Source of the DNA: Gnetum montanum
Lineage: Eukaryota > Streptophyta > Gnetopsida > Gnetales > Gnetaceae
Direction of reading: 5' to 3'
Assembly (NCBI GenBank): GCA_015680685.1
Contig: MNCI01016508.1
Span: 70,363-134,362 of the forward strand
DNA: 64,000 nt
In this document: positions 11,971-21,849 of the stretch, piece by piece
Layout: every line of letters starts with the position of its first letter
How positions within the stretch are numbered: the stretch's first letter is position 1
Position numbers and translations under genes: made by a program
The notes under the pieces: model-generated
Told to the model about the DNA's origin: nothing
Database searches by the model: none
What the model saw: only the letters and a program-made list of their open reading frames with translations

Positions 11971-13600
11971 TTGGTTTATTTGCTTGATGTGATAGGTCTA
12001 CTCGAAAAAATGGCTATGCATGATGATCTTTGTTCACCTTTGACATTAATGGATCCCTACAGTAGATTTACAAGATGCTTGAATGAAGACTTGGTAGACT
12101 TTGAATCATCCTCTCATAACAACATAGCATCCTTGGAAACATCCCTAGACTGGCCCAAACATCTGGTCTAGGCCTTAGACCTAGCGGCCGAGGATGTGAC
12201 TGAGGATCCTATCATTGAAATCCCTGTAACTACCATCAGAGGTCAAGCAAAAACCTTGAAAGTTAGCTATCTATTACATTCACAGGTACACCAAAACATT
12301 TCCAAAGTTCTCCATGGCAATGTTAAAGTGTTTTCATGGTCATATGATGACATGTTGGGTCTGGACCCGCACCTCATACAACATAACATTATCCTAGATA
12401 TATGTGTCAAGCTAGTCAAGCAAAAGGCTCGCAAAATCAAACCAGAAATTGCAGTAGCTGTATGCGATGAAATCACCAAACTTTATCAAGCTGGTTTCAT
12501 CTAAGCGGTCGATTACTCGGAATGGTTATCAAACATCATTTTAGTTTCTAAGAAAATAGGAGGTATACGAATTTGTATAGACTTTCAAGACTTGAACAAA
12601 GAAATGATTAAAGATGATCTTCCATTTCCAAGTATCGATCAACTGATAGACACTACAGCTAGTCATGCCTTATTGTCCTTCATGGATGATTACCTTTGGA
12701 CTCAAAAAATGCTAGAGCAACTTATCAATGAGCGATGACATATATTTTTTAGCAACTACCTATTGGAGAGATTGAATGATTACATGGATGATATAGCAGC
12801 CAAGTCTAAGGAAGCTATCCATCATCCCAATCGTCTCAACATAGTCCTCCAACATTGTCATAGGCATGACCCATGCTTTAACACTAAGAAATGTGTTTTT
12901 AGAGTTAAAACCAAATGCATGCTAGGTTTTGTAGTGTCAAAAACAAGAATACAGGTGGACCCCGATAAAGTGAGGGCCATCATCAACTTAGCACTACCTA
13001 CAAACCTTAAAGAATTACATGGATTGCAAGGTAGAGTGCAGTTTATCAAAAGGTTTATCATGAGGTTAATAGACAAACTACACCTCATGAAACACCTACT
13101 CAAGAAGGGTGTCAACTTTGAATGGATAGATCAATGTCAACAAGCCTTCAATGACCTAAAAAAGGAGCTTTTTCATCTCCTAATTATTTACCCACCATAG
13201 AGGGATAAGCCTTTCTACATCTACCTTGCTATCTCGAACACATCTATTGCAGCATTGCTATGTCAAAAATGAGATCACAGGTATGAAATCCCAGTCTATT
13301 ACTTAAGTCATGCATTAATAGCCTATGAGGCAAAGTACAACGAGGTAGGAAAATATTGTCTCACCCTAGTGTTTGCGCTAAAAAATTGGAGACATTACCT
13401 TTTTCATAGCAGAGTTAACATCATATGCAAGAGCAACATACTATGGGCTAATACAACCAACTTATACGAGATCAATAGGATAGCCCGATGGAAAGCTATA
13501 ATGGCATAATTCAATTTATGTTATGTTGCCCAATAATCAACAAAAGGTCAAGCAATAGCCACATAGCTTACAACCTCACCCGCTAATGATCAGACAATAA
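11971..13600 (+). pseudogene. Family A reverse transcriptase and RNase H
   Basis: RT N-terminus: VFSWSYDDMLGLDP near 12330, KQKARKIKPEIA near 12420, the finger/palm segment with ICIDFQDLNK near 12570 and LLSFMDD near 12675. The palm is then shortened: after 12700 the sequence jumps to YMDDIAAKSK near 12780, so roughly 50 residues including the GYNQI and MPFGL blocks are gone, although the YxDD box survives. Thumb/connection follows (GFVVS, ALPTNLKELHGLQG near 13000) and then gypsy RNase H (WIDQCQQAF near 13122, PFYIYLAIS near 13210, YEAKYNEV near 13320). Stops near 12170, 12502, 13198, 13270 and 13507. Inactive by the palm deletion alone. Confidence 0.88.
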
Positions 13601-13639
13601 TAGAACTTGAATTCCTAGATGAACATATCAATAGCCTAA

Positions 13640-13990
13640 GCCTTGTACCATTTGATTTCAAAGAAACTTTACATTTTGATGGCATTTCAACCACATGAGG
13701 TGGAAGAGCAACCACAATCATTCCATTTCCCTCCAAGGAAATTTGACCCTTTGCATATCACTTTACGTTCCTTTGTACAAACAATGTAGTTGAGTATGAA
13801 GGACTCCTTAGGGGCCTCTTAGCAGCTTGAGAGCTAAAGATCCAACATTTGGTAGTCCGGGGTGACTCGCAATTAGTTATCAACTAGATCACTAAAGTCT
13901 ATGGTTGCAAGGCTTTGCATTTGCAGCCTTATTATGATCTAGCTAAGAGTTTACTAAAACATATTCCTTGTAACGAGAATACCGTAGCTA
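13640..13990 (+). pseudogene. Second (archaeal-type) RNase H domain of family A
   Basis: Between the normal RNase H and integrase the frame reads LHFDGIS near 13670, NNVVEYEGLLRGL near 13785, VVRGDSQLVIN near 13850 and LQPYYDLAKSLL near 13920. These match the D-G, E-Y-E and G-D-S-Q-L-V signature of the additional RNase H acquired by the Tat/Ogre lineage of plant gypsy elements. All acidic catalytic positions I expect (first D, E, second D) are present. Stops near 13695, 13743, 13828 and 13888 break it. This domain is the best evidence for the lineage call. Confidence 0.85.
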
Positions 13991-15360
13991 ATACACTAGC
14001 CATGTTAGCATTGAATTTGCCATCGCACTTGTTTGCTACTTTACCTGCTTTGATAAGAGAATGCACATATCCTATTACTCAAGCAGTACACATCACATCT
14101 ATCAATTCAAAGGATGTCCAAGAATGGTATGCCAACATTAAATGTTACCTACAACACAGCGAACCCCCACACAGCTTGACATTCACTCAAAAGGATGCAA
14201 TACAAAAGCAAGCTCGACAGTACATCCTCATAGGAGATAACACCTTATGCAAATGCTCCTTTGATGGGATATTGCTAGCTATGTTAGTGGGGATGAAGAA
14301 AAAAAATTATTAATGAAGTTGATGAGGGATTATTTTGGGGACACATAGCCCCTAGGCTATGGCAACAAAAATCAGACACCTTGGGTACTATTGGCCTTAC
14401 ATAGAACAAGATTGCCTTGCCAAAGCTAGGACATGTGATGTTGGTCAACATCATGAAAATCTCATACATGTATCACCAACTGAGTTACATCCTACATAGA
14501 TCACGTGGCCATTCCAATGATGGGGACTAAACATCATAGGACCCATCACACCTAAGTCTTCAGCAAGGCATAGCTTCATCATCATCGCAACTGAATACTT
14601 CACAAAGTGGGTGGAGGCTATTCCCCTAAGGAAGACTACATCTCAACAATTTTTCCACTTTATCATAGATAACATAGTAACAAGGTTTGGTCTTCCCATA
14701 ACTATTGTGATGGACAACGGGCCACAATTTAGTAGCACAGAAACCAAAACCTTTTGTGACAACCTCAGTATCAAGCAATCTTTTTCATTGCCATACTATC
14801 CACAGGCAAATAGTCAAGTAGAGGCAAAAAACAAAGCCATCATCAACTTGTTCAAATAGATGCTTAGTAGTAGCAAAAGGCGATGGCATGAACAAATCCT
14901 ATACGTGTTATGGGCTTACCACATGACGTGTAGAACGACCACAAGTAACACTCCTTACAGTCTCATTTATGGATTTGAAGCAGTGTTACCTCTTGAACTA
15001 CAGGTTTCATCACTCCAGATGATCCTCTCGAACATTGTAAACAAGGCCCAAATCAATGAGTCAAGGGTCATCGATCTCGACTCCATAGAGGAGCATACCC
15101 AAACACTTGATCGCATCAAATAGTACCAGGACAAGAAATGGCAAAAGCATCACTACAACCTACATCAATGACCAATCAAAAAGGAGGACCTAGTCCTCAA
15201 GGCTATTCGTGAACCTATAAACAAATTCTTAGCAAACTAAGAAGGCCCTTTAGTAGTCACGAAAGCTTATGAGAATAGGACCTTCAAATTGGCTGATATG
15301 TATGGCAACGAGTTCACAAATCCTATGAACCACTTGTACCTCAATCCATACTATGTTTAA
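13990..15360 (+). pseudogene. Family A integrase
   Basis: After a linker that includes an ORF ending at 14313, the integrase runs from the zinc-finger region (HYLP.. near 14395, C-D-V-G near 14440) through the catalytic core (GLNIIGPI near 14524, TEYFTKWVEAIPL near 14592, TRFGLPI near 14680, VMDNGPQFSS near 14708, YYPQANSQVEAKNK near 14797). It reaches the C-terminal YSLIYGFEAVLPLEL near 14960 and the terminal MNHLYLNPYYV. The D-D-35-E layout looks complete in sequence (D of TEYF block, D of MDNG, E of QVEAK). Stops at about 14498, 14518, 14857, 15121 and 15238. Confidence 0.9.
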
Positions 15361-15394
15361 TGCAAAGAACTACACCAGATACAATGCAAGGTAA

Positions 15395-15840
15395 GTATAT
15401 TATCTGCTACAATATAAAACTGGCAAAGCACGTCTGCTACGATATAAAATTGGCAAGGATAGTTTTCTATGACTATAAACTGTCATAGATAGTTTTCTAT
15501 GACTATAAGTTGGCACAGATCATCTGCTATGATGTTAAACTGGAACAACATGTTCTTGGGCTATGATCTAAACCTGGCACCCACATCATAGTCCACTATG
15601 ACTATAAACTAGCATAGATCATCCACTATGATGTTAAACTTCCACAGCACATCCTTGGGCTATGACATAAAACTGGCACCCATAGCATGGTTTGCTACAA
15701 CCTTAAATTGGTCATCCACCATCCGCTATGATACTAAACTAGCACAATGGTTTGCTAGGACTTAAACTAGCACATCACGATCTACTGGGACCTTAACATA
15801 GCACATATGATGGTCTACCAAGACCATAAACTAGGTTCAC
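15395..15840. repeat. Degenerate ~30-bp tandem repeat, block d
   Basis: Same repeat as block a (AAACTGGCA/CTATGATGTT core) and in the same place, just after the integrase stop. About 14 units, more diverged in the second half. Followed by a purine tract GGGGTGGGA at 15920-15928, a plausible polypurine tract. Confidence 0.8.
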
Positions 15841-15928
15841 AATGCAAGACCTTTCCAGCTCACATCTACAACCCTATGAACAAGCAAGCATGCACATCCT
15901 CAAACTCTCTAAACAACATGGGGTGGGA

Positions 15929-18900
15929 TGTTGCAGTTCTAGAATGTAGTTCACAATGCTAAGAAAAAACCCTCTGGAACACATGTAACGTCACTACCCT
16001 TAGCATCTTGCTAATCTTTCAAAGATATTGTTTGACATCTTGCTACTCTTTCGGAGCTACTACTACCATAGCCACTCATCCTAGTGGTAACTCTTTCCAT
16101 CAGCACTTGCTACTAGAGTCCTAGCACTATTGTGGCCCAGCCACAAGGGTGGCACCCTCTAGACCTTGCCATCATCCAAGCCATAAGGAGGTTCAATAGT
16201 TAGGCTTCTTCCCTTGCAGCTGGACTACATTATGTTTTCCTTGGGTGAGGAATCTTGAGCACTTGCATTTCCACTACTCCTAGCCTCCTCGATGCTAATC
16301 TCTCTGGCCTACCACTGCAAGAACCTATGCTAGCCTTCCCACTTTGGACATCATGTCAGACAACACTTGCCACTCTAGCAATGTTCAAACCTAGCAAGAC
16401 TTTGCCCTCACTTCACACTTGATGATTATTTTTTCTAGTTTTCTCTCTACTGTATTTGTAGGATATAATCCAAGATGTCATCATTTAGACATGTGTCTCA
16501 CCATGAAAGCAAGATACCACACTACTCCGAAGTACCTACATCAACTAACCTCGCTACTTGAGAGTGCATGCTCTACTCTCCCTTTTAGCTAGTTTAGCCT
16601 CCATTCCATATACTTCCAATTTTTCATATCCTCTTAACAAATTTTCCCAATGCACAAAGCCCTCCCACATGACCAACCATCAAGTCCATAATGGGAATAA
16701 TGCAACTTGCCCCATGGGAAGCACCTGTAGGCAGATCAAAGACCCACATGGATGAAACATAGCTCATCTTAGGGAGGAAACACCTATCCTACAACAACAG
16801 GTTGCCTGCAAGTGAACGTAAAGGGAAAGCACAAAAAAATGCAAAAAGGGGTAGAAAGGCCCAAAAAAAAGAAAAAAAATGAACGATGATAAGTGCCTAA
16901 AAAATGGCGCAATGTGCTACTTTGCAATCACTTCAGCCATAAGTTGACCATCTTCAAGCATTTTAGTGAGAGGTCAAAAAGCCAACAAAGAAAGACACCC
17001 ATGCATACTCACTCCCTCACAAGCAATCTAACAAGGGATCATGCCATGGTAATAGTTTTTCAAAGCATTGCATCTTACATTCATCTCTTCCCCAAACCTA
17101 TTTCCTCAACTCCATCCCTTAGCCATCACTCTCCTAGTACTTTAAAATGTAGCAAAGCATGGTCTAAGCAGGCACTAAAGAGTGGTGTTACTGCATGATT
17201 CTTCATGGTGTTTCGTATTCTTTACCAATGTCTCTCAAGTAGATCCTCTAGACATCAATAAAGATGGGCCATTTAAACACCATGAATTTTGGGACTCTCA
17301 TGATTTAGTAGTCCTGAATTATGGGCAAGGATTCCTACAAGTCTAATGATATGTTGGACCATGCAGATAATGGCCTTTGTAGCACAATCAACATGGCACC
17401 CAAACACAAGGTCAGTTTGCATGAAAGAGGAACTAAGTCTAAACCCTGCAATCTGACAAGTTTTCTATCTCTAGGGCTGATAGGCTTGCTGAACTCTCCA
17501 ACCTGCCCAACCTGGCACTTGACCTAGCTGACCGTCTACCTAGTGACTATGCTAGGAGCTATCAAAAGTGTTTAAGATGAGCTAAATAGTTTGTCACATT
17601 TTCTAACTGAAGGAACCTACTATACTACGCTACACTGCACAACGTAGCAGGCCTTGAGAAGAGTATATGGGTATAGAGATGCACATTGACAATGATTCAG
17701 CACTCTAAGGTATCTACCTCACTTCATCCTTGATGCATGAGCAACATGACATAGCAAAAATATGGTAAATTTCATTAGAAATCCTCTTCACTCAAGTGCT
17801 ACATTGTGCTACGCTATGCAGCGTAGCATAGCATAGCAGGGATACACTCTAACAATACTCCTACTCATATGGCTCTAAGAGAGTAAGCACACTTGCGCAT
17901 GCTTCAACCATTAAACAAGTTTGCTCTGCTGACATGCTAAGACATGATTGACATCTCGTGACAAAAATTTTGCAAAATTAATTTAGAATCTAAGCCAAGC
18001 TAGGTGCTACGCTATGTAGCGTAGCATAGTGTAGCAAGGACAAAATGCACAAAGGCCTTCTGCCATGTGGTTCCAGTAAGAGGATTCTGCTTGGCCACAA
18101 TTTGACCTCCAAAACTACCTCCCACTTAGCCCTCAGGCCCTAAGCAAGGTTTCTTGACAAAGGAATGTAGATCAGATGTGGATGCATGTCATATTGGATG
18201 AAAAACACCAAAAACGTCCCAAGGATGAACTTAGCAGGTCTGAGGACTTTTTAGCATGAAAGATAAGATTGCAGTTTCTTCCCTAGCCAGGCCTCAAACA
18301 GGTGTTTTCAATTGTTAGGGAAGATTTCTCTCAAGGTTGGTGGCTACGCTATGTAGCATAGCACAACATAGCATGCAAGTTTTTACACTACGCCAATATG
18401 CTAAGTAGGGTAAACAACATAACACTAGCATGGAAGCACCAAGACATCCTCAGTTAGCATCAAAACTTATTGGCAATAGTTATTCTCATCCTATCATCTC
18501 TTTCAAAGACAACATCAGCAATTTTTCTTTGTTTTGCAGCCCCTTGACTATCCCCAAAGTCGTCCCTACGCTTGACCCTACTCACCAGATTAGGGAAGAC
18601 GTAGTCCTGGAGCACAAGCTCCACTTTGCATTCATTGTTGGCATTCTTCATTGTAACAAATGTGGCAGTTCACTGGACTCTAGCATGTGTATTTTTAGCA
18701 TTATGGTCACAATGTAATAGGTTTCACATCCAACATCACATAGTAGCATGGCATAGTCATGTCTACACTCTATGGGACCTAGGACACATGGTATACAAAC
18801 CACATTTCTCTCCCGCATCTAACTCTATACATACCATAGTGAACAACGTTCAAGGTGTTAGTTGGGAGGATTCAATTAGCTTTTGGCATTATTGGCTTTT

Positions 18901-19416
18901 ACAATTACTTCTTTGGTATTTGGCTTCTTGGTTAACATCTTGGCATTTTGGCTTTCTAGTGATTAGCTTTGGCAAGGAGACTGGAAAGCAAAACATTCTT
19001 GTTAGCAAGCTATTGAAAAAAGTTTAAAGAGTTGTGACCATACTACTTCATTGCAAGCTATCCTTGTCCACACTACCCGTTAGTTGTACAACTTTATCCA
19101 AACAAAGATCAGATCCCCTGATCTTGGGGTAGTACACTTTCTCACCCAAGTCTGCTTCATTTTGCTTTGTTATTTGCATGTTTTGCATTATTCTTAATCA
19201 ATTTATGTTTTTTGATCATCACTTAATGTGCATATATCATCTTTAAAAAATTTTTTTACGAAATTTTATTATACACCGATGAAGTCCCTATCTGATTGAC
19301 CAGACTGTTTAGGGCACCCCACTTCTGTTTATCCTAGCATGGCCCTCACATGAATTTGGGGTTAGGTTGTACACCCGGTGACCTCTCGGTGTTCTAGCCA
19401 CCAATGTTTTTGATCA
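15929..19416 (+). mobile_element. 3' LTR of family A element
   Basis: Starts TGTTGCAGTTCTAG directly after the GGGGTGGGA purine tract and ends TTTTTGATCA, matching the end of 1686-4539. It contains the same ordered blocks, the hairpin clusters and a decayed promoter. At 19417 the sequence switches abruptly to gag sequence of family B (compare 43190 onward), which fixes the 3' edge. No protein-coding content is convincing; ORFs near 16893, 18430 and 18626 are not conserved between the two LTRs. Confidence 0.8.
17620..18420. repeat. Hairpin clusters in the 3' LTR, including CTACGCTATGTAGCGTAG
   Basis: Groups at about 17620-17660, 17805-17850, 18000-18040 and 18345-18420. The word at 18007-18024 has an 8-bp perfect stem (CTACGCTA/TAGCGTAG) around a 2-base loop. 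Confidence 0.75.
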
Positions 19417-20500
19417 TTACACTATGTTTAGCAACCCATGTCTCTATGTGAATCTTCTAGTCATATCTCATTCTAGCATCACTACTACCCTCTAGAGTAT
19501 TACAAATCTCATTCTCCATCTCCTAGAGGGCAATCCCCATATCCTTATCATCCTCCTCATTCTTCAACACATGTTCCTCCTCCCTCAACCCAATTACCAC
19601 TTGCTCCATTCATGCATGGCAAAACTCTTCCACAACCATAGCAATGTAACACTACTAAGGTCGTTTACATAGAACTTGTTCCTCTGTTAAGTGGTTTAGA
19701 ACCCTGATCCTATAAAAGATCATTCTTCCAAGCCAATAGCCCTACAAATCCCTTACTATCTCATATAGTTGATCATCCTATATCTCTTTCATCCTTTGCA
19801 TCTAGTTTTTTCAAGAGCCTTTCGAATTGAACACCTCCCAAGATTCTCATAGTCATGTTAACCCATGTTATATCTAATTGGATCAAGGTTGGCAACCTTT
19901 CCAAGAAAAGAACTGATCCTAGAAGTCTTATCATCTACTTGTAGATCACTAGGAATGAGCCATGCAAGGCTCTTCTTGATTTAGGTTCTAGTGTTAATAT
20001 GATTTTCCATGAAATGTACAAATCTTGGAACCTACCTTCTCTCAAGAAGAGCAACATTCATTTAGAGTTGATAGATTAGTCCATCACTATTCCCTTGGGA
20101 TTATTAGATGACATTAAGACCACTATCTGTTTGTGGTCCTATCTTGTCAATTTCCTCATGATCAAGGTTGATAACTGCAATGGGAACTTCCCAATCATTA
20201 TGTGAAGGGCTTGGCTAAGCAATATTGATGTGAGAATGAAAATCAAAGAACTTTCCCTAAAAATTTTAAAGAAAAATGCTTTTGGAAAGATTTAGAAGAA
20301 GATAGTTCAATGCATTGCATAAAATGATACAGCATGCAACTATGTGTAGAAGTTATGGTCTATCATAAGCACATCAATCAAAGAATGCAAACTATGGATA
20401 GATGAATTTGAAATTCAAACATTTAGAATTAGCTACTCTTAGTTGGTTGATAGCGAATTCTAAAAGTAGCACACTTTGCATGGAACCAACTAAGAGCTTA
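19417..20500 (+). pseudogene. Element B1: gag C-terminus and protease
   Basis: B1 is the oldest B copy; its 5' part must lie upstream of family A, outside the window. 19417-19850 matches the Pro/Ser-rich gag tail of B3 (43190-43600). Protease follows: CKALLDLGSSVNMI near 19958 is the active-site loop, with D-L-G where D-S/T-G is expected, then LKKSNIHLEL, then FPIIM near 20190 followed by a stop in place of GRAWL. Many in-frame stops. Athila-like Ty3/gypsy. Confidence 0.75.
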
Positions 20501-21142
20501 ACAAGTGTCTATGTTGAAGGTATCGATGAAATGAAGCAAGTTCATCACCAACTCTCTAATGACGAACCTTATCATACTTATTGGGAAGAGTTGGAAATCT
20601 CTAACAATTTTAAACAGGAGCCCTTAGAGTTGAGAACTCTACATGCTAGCATGGAATATGCATTTCTAAAAAATGACAAGGTGGTAATAATCAATGCCAA
20701 CCTTACTTTCAGTAGAAAAGGATGTTGTTGAAGGTGGTCAAGAAATGGCCAACAATTTTACTTAGTCATATCCTAAACTCATAGAGATTGATCCTTGAAA
20801 ATGTCAACATCACATCTATACTAATTCTTCTATCAAGTTAAAGAGACAAAGAAAGAGTTAGCTGAATACTAAATTGAAGTAGATCATCAAAGAGGAAATT
20901 GAACAACTCCTCAAGGTAGGATTCACCTATCCACTTGCAGAGAGCAAGTAGGTTAGCCCACTTGTGATTGTGCCAAACAAAGGTGGCAAGTGGAGGGTGT
21001 GTATTTATTTCAAGCTATTCAACATGGTGATGTTCAAAGATCATTTCCCATTACCATTTGTAAACCAAGTGTAGGACACTATCTTTGGGCATTGTTATTA
21101 CAACTTTTTGGATGGTTAGAGTGGCTATAACCAAATTCAAAT
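20400..21142 (+). pseudogene. Element B1: RT N-terminal half, truncated
   Basis: Linker (MEYAFLKNDKVVIINANL near 20650) then RT fingers (EQLLKVGFTYPLAE near 20900, VSPLVIVPNKGGKWRVC near 20955, DHFPLPFVNQV near 21040, SGYNQIQIAP near 21120). It stops at the B2 junction at about 21143. Roughly 540 bp of B1 RT/RNase H is missing before B1 resumes at 30895. Several stops. Confidence 0.85.
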
Positions 21143-21711
21143 TGCACCTATGCATAGTAGTATGATGGGAATATAAATAAATTCTTTTGACAATTCTTAC
21201 AGCACTAAGAATATATTGATGTTTTCTTTAATACACTTTACCTTAATGCATTTAAATTAAGCAATTAATTTTCAATTATCAATGAGCACGAGCATGACTA
21301 CTTTAAGCATTCATATAGTGCTTGGTAACCCAAAAATGTTTAATGTTTGGTAGCCCAACAATGCCATATGTGTTCAAGATGTGTCTAGGGAACTAGAATG
21401 GGTACTTATGTTAGGCTAGCTAGGTAGTACATGAATTAGATCTTAAATTACTCTACATTTCATTATTGTTGTAGGAGATTAAAATTACAAAACATAAAAT
21501 GATAAAAATCATGTACCTCAATTGCACTTAAACCATACCCTAGAGCTTCACAAGTGTAATTGGCAAGACAATGAACGTTCTAAATGCCTTTTTCACGTTC
21601 TAGAAGAACTAGTGCACTAGATAATTGTAGGTCCACAGAATTCAACTAGATCATGTGTAAACTCCGTAGTGATTTTTATGGTTGGACGTAGGGATATCTT
21701 TCCATCCATCA
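21143..21711 (+). mobile_element. Element B2: truncated 5' LTR
   Basis: Aligns with 30320-30894 of the B2 3' LTR from GCACCTATGCATAGTAG onward and ends ATCCATCA before the primer-binding site. The first ~300 bp (U3 with TATA) are missing. The left edge coincides with ATTGCACC, which is shared by the B1 RT and the LTR. Confidence 0.85.
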
Positions 21712-21712
21712 T

Positions 21713-21730
21713 TAGCACCATTGCCAAGGA
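21713..21730 (+). other. B2 primer-binding site (tRNA-Asp type)
   Basis: TAGCACCATTGCCAAGGA two bases after the LTR end. It differs only by G-to-A changes from TGGCGCCGTTGCCGGGGA, the complement of the plant tRNA-Asp 3' end as I remember it. Confidence 0.7.
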
Positions 21731-21849
21731 CCTTTTGGTTGTTTCATGTGCTATTTACGACTTACTGGAAATCATTCAAAATCATTGGAACAAACTTCAG
21801 ATTCATATCACATCTTAAGATTACTACAAAAAATTTAAGAATCACACTA

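Noticed and set aside
16893-19027. Three ORFs of 95-133 codons within the A 3' LTR
   Set aside because: The aligned positions in the other LTR are not open and composition is that of non-coding LTR.
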